Positions 17,560 to 24,979 of a stretch of DNA of 64,000 nt are shown one piece after another. The position numbers and the translations under genes were made by a program. The stretch comes from Telluria sp042683405 (GTDB taxonomy: Bacteria > Pseudomonadota > Gammaproteobacteria > Burkholderiales > Burkholderiaceae_D), in the NCBI RefSeq assembly GCF_042683405.1, contig NZ_JBHUJS010000001.1, positions 682,001-746,000 on the forward strand. The letters are read 5' to 3'. A model generated the notes under the pieces. The model saw nothing but the letters and a program-made list of their open reading frames with translations, had not been told where the DNA came from and did not search any database. Position 1 is the stretch's first letter. The number at the start of each line of letters is the position of its first letter.

Positions 17560-17910
17560 ATGAATCTCACCATCAGTGGACACCATCTCGAAGTAACTTC
17601 CGCCATCCGTGACTACGTTCAAAGCAAGCTCGAGCGAATCACCAGACATTTCGATCATGTGATCGACATCGCCGTCATCCTCTCCGTCGACAACCTCACC
17701 GAAAAGGAAAAACGCCAGAAGGCGGAGGTCAACCTGCGCATGTCCGGCAAGACCGTGCACGTGGAAAGCCAGGCGCAGGACCTGTACGCAGCGATCGACA
17801 CCTTGATGGATAAGCTGGACAGGCAAGTGATGAAGCATAAGGACCGGGTGCAGGACCACAATAACGAGTCCATCAAGTACATCCCGGAAGGCGAGAGGTC
17901 CGCGGCCTGA
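17560..17910 (+). CDS. hpf: Ribosome hibernation promoting factor, short form
   Basis: This protein binds the 30S decoding centre in stationary phase and helps form inactive ribosome dimers. It has 116 residues with the S30AE/HPF fold: MNLTISGHHLEVTSAIRDYV at the start and the basic helix KLDRQVMKHKDRVQDH near 90-105. The start is set at the ATG at 17560, preceded by AAGGAG at 17549; an in-frame GTG at 17539 is unlikely. It lacks the long C-terminal dimerisation domain. It is the last gene of the operon, with a terminator 50 bases on. Confidence 0.93.
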   Translation: MNLTISGHHLEVTSAIRDYVQSKLERITRHFDHVIDIAVILSVDNLTEKEKRQKAEVNLRMSGKTVHVESQAQDLYAAIDTLMDKLDRQVMKHKDRVQDHNNESIKYIPEGERSAA

Positions 17911-17957
17911 AAACCAGAATAACAACATCCGCGCATGGGGCGCCGTGAGCGCTCCCG

Positions 17958-17980
17958 AAGGCACCCCCGGGTGCCTTTTT
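17958..17980 (+). terminator. Terminator after hpf
   Basis: GGCACCC (17960-17966) pairs with GGGTGCC (17969-17975), followed by TTTTT. A strong GC stem with a U-tract closes the kdsD-hpf operon. Confidence 0.8.
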
Positions 17981-18028
17981 CAATGTGGGGCTGCGCTAGA
18001 ATAGCGCTTTCCTTTTCGACTACACGCC

Positions 18029-19099
18029 ATGACTGAATACGTCCAGACCCGCGTCTCCAACGGCATCGGCTTCATCACGCTCGACCGCCCCAAGGCCCTC
18101 AATTCGCTGTCGCTCGACATGGTGCGCGCGCTGACCGACGTGCTGTTGCAGTGGCAGGCCGACCCCGGCGTGCAGGCCGTGGTGCTGGGTTCGAGCAGCG
18201 AGAAGGCGCTGTGCGCGGGCGGCGACATCCGCTTCTTCTTCGAAGCCGGCAAGGCCACGCCGATGGGCGGCTCGGCGCTGCTGGAAGACTTCTTCACCGA
18301 AGAATACGCGCTGAATCACCTGATCCACTACTACGAAAAGCCCTACGTCGCACTGATGGATGGCGTGGTGATGGGCGGCGGCATGGGCATAGCGCAGGCC
18401 GGCCCGCAGGCACGCGTGCGCGTCGTCACGGAACGCACGAAAATGGCCATGCCGGAGGTGAACATCGGCCTGTTCCCGGATGTGGGCGGCAGCTACTTCC
18501 TCTCGCGTGCGGCGGGCGCGCTGGGCAACTACCTTGGCCTGACGGGACTTACCGTCGGCGCGGCCGATTCCATCTACCTGGACCTGGCGGACGTGTTCGT
18601 GCCAGGCGAGCGCATGGCGGAACTGAAGGCGGCGCTGGCTGCGGCGGATGGAAGCAGGGTGCGCGAGGTGATTGCATCGTTCGGCGCCGCTGCCGGTGCG
18701 TCGCAGCTGGAGGCGGAGCGCGCCACCATCGACCGCCACTTCTCGCTGGCGTCGGTGCAGGCCATCATGGACTCGCTGGAGCAGGATGCCAGCCCGTTCG
18801 CGCAGAAAGCGCTGGGCGCGATGCGCCAGCGTTCGCCATTGATGATGCGCGTAACCTTCGAACTGCTGAAGCGCGGCGCATCGCTGGACGTGGCCGACTG
18901 CCTGCGCATGGAGCGCAACCTCGTGCGCCGCAACTTCGAGCATGGCGAAGTGCTGGAGGGTGTGCGTGCGCTCGTGATCGACAAGGACAACCAGCCGGTA
19001 TGGAATCCGCCGTCGCTCGATTCGGTGACCGACGAGATGGTGGATCGCTTCTTCGAGCCCGCCTGGCCTACCTGGGCCCATCCCCTCCGCCACCTCTGA
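18029..19099 (+). CDS. 3-hydroxyisobutyryl-CoA hydrolase-type enzyme
   Basis: This crotonase-fold enzyme has 356 residues, longer than enoyl-CoA hydratases and matching the hydroxyisobutyryl-CoA hydrolase (ECH_2) subgroup, which releases 3-hydroxyisobutyrate in valine breakdown. The oxyanion-hole segments are ALCAGGDIR near 60-68 and DGVVMGGGMGI near 111-121. MPEVNIGLFPDVGGSYFLSR near 140-160 is typical of the hydrolases. It stands alone on the plus strand between the hpf terminator and convergent rapZ. A general enoyl-CoA hydratase is the alternative call. Confidence 0.82.
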   Translation: MTEYVQTRVSNGIGFITLDRPKALNSLSLDMVRALTDVLLQWQADPGVQAVVLGSSSEKALCAGGDIRFFFEAGKATPMGGSALLEDFFTEEYALNHLIHYYEKPYVALMDGVVMGGGMGIAQAGPQARVRVVTERTKMAMPEVNIGLFPDVGGSYFLSRAAGALGNYLGLTGLTVGAADSIYLDLADVFVPGERMAELKAALAAADGSRVREVIASFGAAAGASQLEAERATIDRHFSLASVQAIMDSLEQDASPFAQKALGAMRQRSPLMMRVTFELLKRGASLDVADCLRMERNLVRRNFEHGEVLEGVRALVIDKDNQPVWNPPSLDSVTDEMVDRFFEPAWPTWAHPLRHL

Positions 19100-19120
19100 G
19101 ATGGGAGGGGGCCGCCCCCC

Positions 19121-19984
19121 TCAGGACTGCTCGCGGTGGCGCAGCAGCACCCGCTCCGTCGATGAGAAGTGCTTAGCCAGCCGCTCGGCCATGTACACCG
19201 AGCGGTGCTGGCCACCGGTGCATCCTAGCGCGACCGTGAGGTAGCTGCGGTTATCCGTCTTGAACGCGGGTAGCCACTTCTCGATGAACTTGCGGATATC
19301 TTCCAGCATCTCGTTCGCGTTGGGCTGCGCTTCGAGGAACTTGATCACCGGCTCGTCCATGCCCGTCAGCGGGCGCAGCGCCAGGTCGTAGTAGGGGTTC
19401 GGGATCGCGCGCACATCGAACACGAAATCCGCATCCAGCGGCACGCCCAGCTTGAACGCGAACGACTCGAAGAACAGCGTCAGCGGCGCGCGCTCGAGCT
19501 CCACCAGCTCCTTGATCCACACGCGCAGCTTGCTGGCCGACAGTTCGGAGGTGTCGATGACCAGCCCGAGCTTTTCGATTGCGCCAAGGCGGTCGCGCTC
19601 TTCGGCGATACACTCGATCAGCGTGCGGCGCGCGGCAGGGTTCTCGCCGGGACGCAATTCGTGCGACAGCGGATGGCTGCGGCGGGTCTCGGAAAAGCGC
19701 GCCACCAGCGAATGCGTGTTCGCCGTCAGGAATATCGCCTTCACGTCGTGGCTTTGCTCGCGCAGCGCCTTCACCACCAGCGGCAGTTCGGCCAGCGACT
19801 CCGCGCTGCGCGCGTCGACGGCAATGGCCGCGCGTTCCGCGCCCTGCTCATGCAGGGCCTCGACCAACTGGGGCAGCAGGGCAGGGGGAAGGTTGTCGAC
19901 GCAGTAGAACCCTGCGTCTTCGAGAACGTTCAGGGCTACTGATTTGCCGGAGCCTGAGATACCGGTGATGAGTACGATGCGCAT
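19121..19984 (-). CDS. rapZ: RNase adapter protein RapZ
   Basis: This nucleotide-binding adapter guides RNase E to the small RNA GlmZ in enterics and responds to glucosamine-6-phosphate. Its role in betaproteobacteria is less defined. It has 287 residues. Walker A GISGSGKS is at 8-15, the DNLPP segment at about 30-34, and the C-terminal domain carries the conserved GCTGGQHRSVY near 256-266. It is last in the minus-strand order ptsN-hprK-rapZ, 59 bases after hprK. Confidence 0.94.
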   Translation of the reverse strand: MRIVLITGISGSGKSVALNVLEDAGFYCVDNLPPALLPQLVEALHEQGAERAAIAVDARSAESLAELPLVVKALREQSHDVKAIFLTANTHSLVARFSETRRSHPLSHELRPGENPAARRTLIECIAEERDRLGAIEKLGLVIDTSELSASKLRVWIKELVELERAPLTLFFESFAFKLGVPLDADFVFDVRAIPNPYYDLALRPLTGMDEPVIKFLEAQPNANEMLEDIRKFIEKWLPAFKTDNRSYLTVALGCTGGQHRSVYMAERLAKHFSSTERVLLRHREQS

Positions 19985-20018
19985 AGCCGCGATGATACCG
20001 TAAGCCGCAGCAGGGGAG

Positions 20019-20041
20019 GTGACTGTCCCAACGGGACCGTC
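20019..20041. repeat. Family B repeat after hprK
   Basis: GACTGTCCCAACGGGACCGTC, an imperfect palindrome of the GGGACWGTCCC family, sits two bases from the hprK stop codon and before rapZ. Confidence 0.7.
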
Positions 20042-20043
20042 GC

Positions 20044-20979
20044 TCAGTCGCCGCTCATGGCCTGGCGCTGGCGCTCCATGAACTCGGACAGCGTGTCGAT
20101 GCCGCGCAGCTGCAGGATGGTGTTGCGCACCGCCGCCTCCAGCAGCACCGCGATGTTGCGGCCGGCAGCAACCGGGATCACGACTTTACGGATCGGCAGG
20201 CCGAGCACATCTTCGGTCGGGAAATTGAATGGCAGGCGCTCGACTTCCTCTTCCAGCGCCGAGCGGCGCACGAGATGCACAATCAGCTTCAGGCGCATCT
20301 TGCGGCGCACCGCGGTCTCGCCAAAGATCGCCTTGATGTCGAGCAGGCCGAGGCCGCGGACTTCGAGCAGGTTCTGCAGCAGTGGCGGGCAGCGGCCCTC
20401 CACCATGTTCGGCGCGATGCGCGAGAATTCGACCGCGTCGTCGGCAACCAGGCCGTGCGAACGCGAGATCAGCTCCAGGCCAAGTTCGCTCTTGCCCAGG
20501 CCCGAGTCGCCGGTAATGAGCACGCCCACGCCCAGCACGTCCATGAACACGCCGTGCATGATGATGCGCTGCGCGAGTTTCTTGGACAGGTACACGCGCA
20601 GGAAGTCGATCACCTGCGCGGCCGGCAGCGGCGTGGAGAACAGCGGGATATTCTGCTCGTCGCAGATGGCGAGGATGTCCGGCGGCGTCTCGAGGCCCTG
20701 CGCGATGATCAGCGCGGGCGGGGCGCCGGCGATCAGCTCGCCGATCACGTGGCTGCGCGAGCCGGACTTCAGGCGCTGGTAATAGGTCAGTTCCTGGTGG
20801 CCGAAGACCTGGATGCGGCCCGGGTGGATCAGGTTCAGGTGGCCGACCTGGTCGGCCGCGGACGCCACATCGCCCGAGATCAGGCGCTCGCCGCCCGGAA
20901 AGCCTGCAAACCACCCGAGTTCCAGGCTCTCGCGGTTGTCGTCGTACAGGCGTTGGATCGTGAGCGGCGTCTGGAGCAT
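20044..20979 (-). CDS. hprK: HPr kinase/phosphorylase
   Basis: This bifunctional enzyme phosphorylates and dephosphorylates HPr on its regulatory serine, linking the nitrogen/carbon phosphotransferase system to metabolism. It has 311 residues. The N-terminal domain spans about 1-130. The C-terminal catalytic domain has Walker A GDSGLGKS at 157-164, the conserved histidine in MHGVFMDVLG (H142) and the signature EVRGLGLLDIK near 205-215. Its start lies three bases after the ptsN stop, so they form one transcript. Confidence 0.95.
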   Translation of the reverse strand: MLQTPLTIQRLYDDNRESLELGWFAGFPGGERLISGDVASAADQVGHLNLIHPGRIQVFGHQELTYYQRLKSGSRSHVIGELIAGAPPALIIAQGLETPPDILAICDEQNIPLFSTPLPAAQVIDFLRVYLSKKLAQRIIMHGVFMDVLGVGVLITGDSGLGKSELGLELISRSHGLVADDAVEFSRIAPNMVEGRCPPLLQNLLEVRGLGLLDIKAIFGETAVRRKMRLKLIVHLVRRSALEEEVERLPFNFPTEDVLGLPIRKVVIPVAAGRNIAVLLEAAVRNTILQLRGIDTLSEFMERQRQAMSGD

Positions 20980-20982
20980 TGC

Positions 20983-21465
20983 TTAACCCAGCGCGTGCAG
21001 GCTGGGCTGCCAGTGGGTGATGCGGGCATGGACCGATGCCGGATCCGGATCGGTGGACAGTGCCTGGCGCACCGACTCGTCCGAGAACATCTCGGCGATC
21101 TCGGACAGGATCTCGAGGTGCTGCTGCGTGACGTGCTCCGGAATGAGCAGGAAGAACAGCAGGTTGACCGGCACGCCGTCGGGCGACTCGAACGGAATCG
21201 GTTCGGCCAGGCGCACGAATGCGCCGATCGGCGCCTTCAGGTTCTTCGAACCCTTGATGCGGCCGTGCGGAACCGCCACGCCGTGACCCAGGCCGGTCGA
21301 ACCGAGGCGCTCGCGCGCGAACAGGTTGTCGGACACGGTCGAACGCGCGATACCGCAGTTATTCTCAAAAATCAGCCCTGCCTGCTCGAATGCGCGCTTC
21401 TTGCTGGAGACTTCCAGGTCGAGAAGCACGTTCTCGGGCGACAGGATTTTGCTCAGGTTCGTCAT
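20983..21465 (-). CDS. ptsN: Nitrogen-regulatory PTS EIIA component
   Basis: This protein takes phosphate from NPr/HPr and regulates potassium transport and stress responses rather than sugar import. It has 160 residues, the usual size. The phosphorylated histidine is H67 in HGVAVPHGR. The ATG at 21465 (MTNLSKILSPENV) is chosen because it matches the family start; the frame stays open upstream but encodes non-conserved sequence. A good promoter lies 47 bases upstream. It is first in ptsN-hprK-rapZ. Confidence 0.94.
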   Translation of the reverse strand: MTNLSKILSPENVLLDLEVSSKKRAFEQAGLIFENNCGIARSTVSDNLFARERLGSTGLGHGVAVPHGRIKGSKNLKAPIGAFVRLAEPIPFESPDGVPVNLLFFLLIPEHVTQQHLEILSEIAEMFSDESVRQALSTDPDPASVHARITHWQPSLHALG

Positions 21466-21511
21466 GACAAATTTGGTGCTGCAAAGCACAAAGGGGGGCT
21501 TGCGAGCCAGA

Positions 21512-21540
21512 ATTATAGGCTTGTTTTGAACCCGTGTAAT
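21512..21540 (-). promoter_or_regulatory. Sigma-70-type promoter for ptsN-hprK-rapZ
   Basis: On the minus strand ATTACA (21535-21540) and TATAAT (21512-21517) are separated by exactly 17 bases. The predicted transcript would start near 21505, about 40 bases before the ptsN ATG. Confidence 0.6.
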
Positions 21541-21822
21541 TCGATTTCGCAAGCATCTGTAAGTGGGCGGTTTTGCGTTACCACAATGAAATGCCAAACA
21601 TCCAAGCTCTCCGGCAGGTCCGTTTGTTTGCCACTGCCAGTATTTCCCGTTTCCCGCCCGAGCACGGTTAAGTGACGCACTTCCACGCTTCCTCACGAGG
21701 TATCGTATTCCGATACTGTCAAATGCGCCGAACGGCGTGGTGCCAGACCCCAGGGGAAAAGGTGCCTGATCCTCGAGGGAATGGGTGCCGGACCCCGCGC
21801 GGAGGTGATACCGATAGGGCTG
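21541..21822. other. Non-coding stretch between ptsN and queF with a degenerate repeat
   Basis: About 280 bases between the ptsN promoter and the queF stop hold no convincing gene. The only structure seen is a cluster of degenerate family B motifs at about 21741-21801 (GCCAGACCCCAGGGGAAAAG, then GTGCCTGATCC, then GTGCCGGACCCCG). Open frames crossing it are not protein-like. Confidence 0.5.
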
Positions 21823-22653
21823 TTATTGCCGGGCGGTACGCAGGTTGGGCGGGCGCTGGCCGGTGTAGTTGGTGCGGTAGGGGTTGATGTCGAGGCCGCC
21901 GCGGCGGGTGTAGCGGGCGTAGACCGCCAGCTTGTGCGGGGCGCACTGGCGCAGGATGTCGGTAAAGATGCGCTCGACGCACTGCTCGTGGAATTCGTTG
22001 TGCTCGCGGAAACCGATCAGGTATTTCAGGAGCATTTCCTGGTCGATCTGCGGCCCGGCGTACTGGATCTGGACGCTCGCCCAGTCGGGCTGGCCGGTCA
22101 CCAGGCAGTTCGATTTGAGCAGGTGCGAGACCAGCGTTTCCTGGACCGGCGGCTCGTCCTTGGCGGCTTTCAGCAGCGCCGGGGCAGGGCTGTAGCTGTC
22201 GACTTCGATGTCGAGCCGGTCGAGCAGGATGCCGTCCAGTTCGCCCATCTTGAGCGTGCCGAAGTCTTCCGGCAGCGTCAGGGCGATGTGCACCGGCGCG
22301 CCGAAGCCGGCCGAGAGGTCGTCGCGCAGCAGGGCCAGCAGCGCTTCGTGATTGGCCAGGCGCGTCTGGTTGAAGGAGTTCAGGTACAGCTTGAACGACT
22401 TCGATTCGATGATGTTGGGCGAGTCGGCCGGCGCGGTGATCGTGGCGATCGCCACCTGCGGCTTGCCGCGCATGTTCAGCCACGAGATTTCGTAGGCGTT
22501 CCAGATGTCGACGCCGAAGAAGGGCAGGGTGCCGCTGATGCCGAGTTCGTCGCGCTTGGACTGGCGCGGGATCGGGAACAGCAGGTCCGGGGCGTACTGG
22601 GTCTGGTAGGCGGAGGTCTTGCCAAGCGGCGATTGGTCTGCGGTATTGTTCAT
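21823..22653 (-). CDS. queF: NADPH-dependent 7-cyano-7-deazaguanine reductase
   Basis: This enzyme reduces preQ0 to preQ1 in queuosine biosynthesis for tRNA wobble bases. It has 276 residues, the long two-domain (type II, E. coli-like) form. The substrate-binding ESKSFKLYLNSF is at 83-94, and the catalytic C183 and D190 sit in SNCLVTGQPDW. The start ATG follows the ilvA stop after one base (TGACATG), so the two are co-transcribed, although the pathways are unrelated. Confidence 0.95.
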   Translation of the reverse strand: MNNTADQSPLGKTSAYQTQYAPDLLFPIPRQSKRDELGISGTLPFFGVDIWNAYEISWLNMRGKPQVAIATITAPADSPNIIESKSFKLYLNSFNQTRLANHEALLALLRDDLSAGFGAPVHIALTLPEDFGTLKMGELDGILLDRLDIEVDSYSPAPALLKAAKDEPPVQETLVSHLLKSNCLVTGQPDWASVQIQYAGPQIDQEMLLKYLIGFREHNEFHEQCVERIFTDILRQCAPHKLAVYARYTRRGGLDINPYRTNYTGQRPPNLRTARQ

Positions 22654-22654
22654 G

Positions 22655-24187
22655 TCACAAAAATAGCTTGTACACCGGGTTGTCGGTTTCGTCCCAATGA
22701 CGGTAACCCAGCGTGTTGAGGAAGTCGCGGAAGGCGTCCATCTCGGCCTGCGGCACCTGCAGCCCGACCAGGATGCGGCCCACGTCGCCGCCCTGGTTCC
22801 GGTAGTGGAACAGGGAGATGTTCCAGTTCGGCGCCATCGAGTTCAGGAAGCGCATCAGCGCGCCGGGCCGCTCGGGGAATTCGAAGCGGTACAGCAGTTC
22901 GTCGTGCGCCAGCGCGCTCTTGCCGCCGACGAGGTGGCGGATGTGCAGCTTGGCCAGTTCGTCGTGCGTCAGGTCGAGCGTGGAAAAGCCGTGCTGGTCG
23001 AACGTTCTCTTGAGCAGGCTGGATTCTCCCACAACCGCGGTTTGCACGCCGACGAACACGTGGGCGACATCTTCGCCGCTGATGCGGTAGTTGAATTCGG
23101 TGACGTTGCGCGGCCCCACCAATTCGCAGAAGCGGCGGAAGCTGCCGCGCTGCTCCGGGATCGTGACGGCGAACACGGCTTCGCGGTGCTCGCCCAGTTC
23201 CGCGCGCTCGGCAACGAAGCGCAGGCGATCGAAGTTCATGTTGGCGCCGCTGGCGACGGCCACCAGGGTCTCGCCGCGCACCGGGATCTTGGCGCTGGCG
23301 GAACGCTCGACGTAGGCCTTGGCCCCTGCCACCGCCAGCGCGCCGGCCGGCTCCAGGATGCTGCGCGTGTCCTGGAACACGTCCTTGATCGCGGCGCAGA
23401 TGGCGTCGTTGTCGACCAGGATCACGTCGTCCAGGTACTGCTGCGCGAGGCGGAAGGTTTCTTCGCCCACCAGGCGCACCGCGGTGCCGTCCGAGAACAG
23501 GCCGACGTCCGGCAGCGTGACCCGCTCGCGCGCCTTGAGGCTGCGCGCCATCGCGTCCGAGTCCAGCGTCTGCACGCCGATCACGCGGATGTCGGGCCGC
23601 ACCTGCTTGACGTAGGCGCAGATGCCGGCGGCCAGTCCGCCCCCGCCGATCGGGACGAAGATCGCGTGGATCGGCCCTGAATGCTGGCGCAGGATCTCCA
23701 TGCCGATCGTGCCCTGGCCCGCGATCACGTCCGGGTCGTCGAACGGGTGGACGAAGGTCAGGCCCTGCTCGCGGCCCAGCGTGAGCGCGTGGTTGTAGGC
23801 GTCCGTGTACGAGTCGCCGTGCTGCACGATCTCGACGCTGGCGCCCCCCTGCGCCTTGACCGCATCCACTTTCAGGGGCGGCGTGGTGGTCGGCATCACG
23901 ATCAGCGCGCGCCCGCCCAGGCGCGCAGCCGACAGCGCCACGCCCTGCGCGTGGTTGCCGGCCGAGGCGCACACCACGCCGCGCCGCAGCTGCGCCTGCG
24001 ACAGGTTGGCCATCTTGTTGTAGGCGCCGCGCACCTTGAAGCTGAACACGCACTGCATGTCCTCGCGCTTGAAGTACAGGCGGTTGCCGATCCGTTCGGA
24101 CAGCGTGGGCGCGAGTTCCAGCGGGGTCTCTTCGGCCACGTCGTAGACGCGCGCGGTCAGGATTTTCTTGAGGTAGTCGGTCGTCAT
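22655..24187 (-). CDS. ilvA: Threonine ammonia-lyase, biosynthetic
   Basis: This PLP enzyme turns threonine into 2-oxobutanoate, the committed step of isoleucine synthesis. It has 510 residues. The Schiff-base lysine is K51 in FSFKVRGA, and the phosphate-binding glycine loop is PIGGGGLAAG near 183-192. Two ACT-like regulatory repeats follow (about 330-415 and 425-505), consistent with isoleucine/valine feedback control. The start at 24187 is used because an upstream open extension is Pro/Arg/Ser-rich and non-conserved. It is divergent from the DedA-like gene. Confidence 0.94.
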   Translation of the reverse strand: MTTDYLKKILTARVYDVAEETPLELAPTLSERIGNRLYFKREDMQCVFSFKVRGAYNKMANLSQAQLRRGVVCASAGNHAQGVALSAARLGGRALIVMPTTTPPLKVDAVKAQGGASVEIVQHGDSYTDAYNHALTLGREQGLTFVHPFDDPDVIAGQGTIGMEILRQHSGPIHAIFVPIGGGGLAAGICAYVKQVRPDIRVIGVQTLDSDAMARSLKARERVTLPDVGLFSDGTAVRLVGEETFRLAQQYLDDVILVDNDAICAAIKDVFQDTRSILEPAGALAVAGAKAYVERSASAKIPVRGETLVAVASGANMNFDRLRFVAERAELGEHREAVFAVTIPEQRGSFRRFCELVGPRNVTEFNYRISGEDVAHVFVGVQTAVVGESSLLKRTFDQHGFSTLDLTHDELAKLHIRHLVGGKSALAHDELLYRFEFPERPGALMRFLNSMAPNWNISLFHYRNQGGDVGRILVGLQVPQAEMDAFRDFLNTLGYRHWDETDNPVYKLFL

Positions 24188-24315
24188 CGTGCAAACAATT
24201 GAAATGAAAGTTGGCGCTGGACTGGCTTGGCGGTGGTGACCGACGGATAAGCAGCGGGTACGCTGGCCGCAGGGTGGGCGGGGCGAACCGGACGGAGCGA
24301 GTGGCTCGGGATCAT

Positions 24316-24321
24316 TATAAT
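24316..24321 (+). promoter_or_regulatory. -10 element upstream of the DedA-like gene
   Basis: A perfect TATAAT inside the palindromic ATTATAAT lies 26 bases before the start at 24348. No matching -35 box is obvious. Because ATTATAAT reads the same in both directions, it could serve either divergent gene. Confidence 0.4.
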
Positions 24322-24347
24322 GGCTCATCCCTTAGCCGACCCTGCCG

Positions 24348-24839
24348 ATGATCGAATCGTTTGTCCTCTGGCTGCTCAAAGTCCTCGCGGTGCCGACGGT
24401 CGGCCTGGGATCGGTATTCCTGATCAGTTTCGTTTCCGCCACGCTGGTGCCGATGGGTTCGGAGCCCGCCGTGTTCGCGGTGATCAAGGCCAACGAGGCG
24501 ATGTTCTGGCCGGCAATCCTGGTCGCCACGCTGGGCAATACCCTGGGCGGCGCGGTCGACTACTGGCTCGGCTACACCGCCAAGCGCGCGTTCGCGAAGG
24601 AGCGCAGCACGCGCTGGTTCCACTGGCTGGAAAAGCACGGGCCCAAGACCATGCTGCTGTCGTGGGTGCCGGGCATCGGCGATCCGCTGTGCACGATGGC
24701 GGGGTGGCTGCACATGCCGTACTGGCCGAGCATCGGGTACATGGCGATCGGCAAGTTCATGCGCTACCTCACCATGACCACCGCGCTGCTCTACGTGCCC
24801 GACTCGTTCTGGAAGCAGCTCGGCCAATTGCTGGGGTAG
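24348..24839 (+). CDS. YqaA/DedA-family membrane protein
   Basis: This inner-membrane protein of 163 residues has about four hydrophobic segments. The first is FVLWLLKVLAVPTVGLGSVFL near residues 5-25, followed by FPAIL-like and GYMAIGKFMRY helices. The glycine-rich ATLGNTLGGAVDYWLG (60-75) and the GIGDPLCTMAGW re-entrant segment fit the VTT/DedA fold. Larger relatives are lipid scramblases or flippases needed for envelope homeostasis. The short YqaA group has no firm function. A family B repeat begins at the last base of its stop codon. Confidence 0.85.
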   Translation: MIESFVLWLLKVLAVPTVGLGSVFLISFVSATLVPMGSEPAVFAVIKANEAMFWPAILVATLGNTLGGAVDYWLGYTAKRAFAKERSTRWFHWLEKHGPKTMLLSWVPGIGDPLCTMAGWLHMPYWPSIGYMAIGKFMRYLTMTTALLYVPDSFWKQLGQLLG

Positions 24840-24864
24840 GGACTGTCCCCGCAGGGGACCGTCC
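24839..24864. repeat. Family B repeat abutting the DedA-like stop codon
   Basis: GGGACTGTCCCCGCAGGGGA followed by CCGTCC forms a hairpin that starts at the last base of the stop codon of the preceding gene. Confidence 0.75.
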
Positions 24865-24979
24865 GCCTGCAAAGAATATTTGCACGAAGACAAGATTTGG
24901 CAAATAAGATTTGCCTCTTCAGCATGGTGCAGCGCAATAAGCTAGAATGAATTTCCTTAAGCGTCTGGCAACCATTCCA

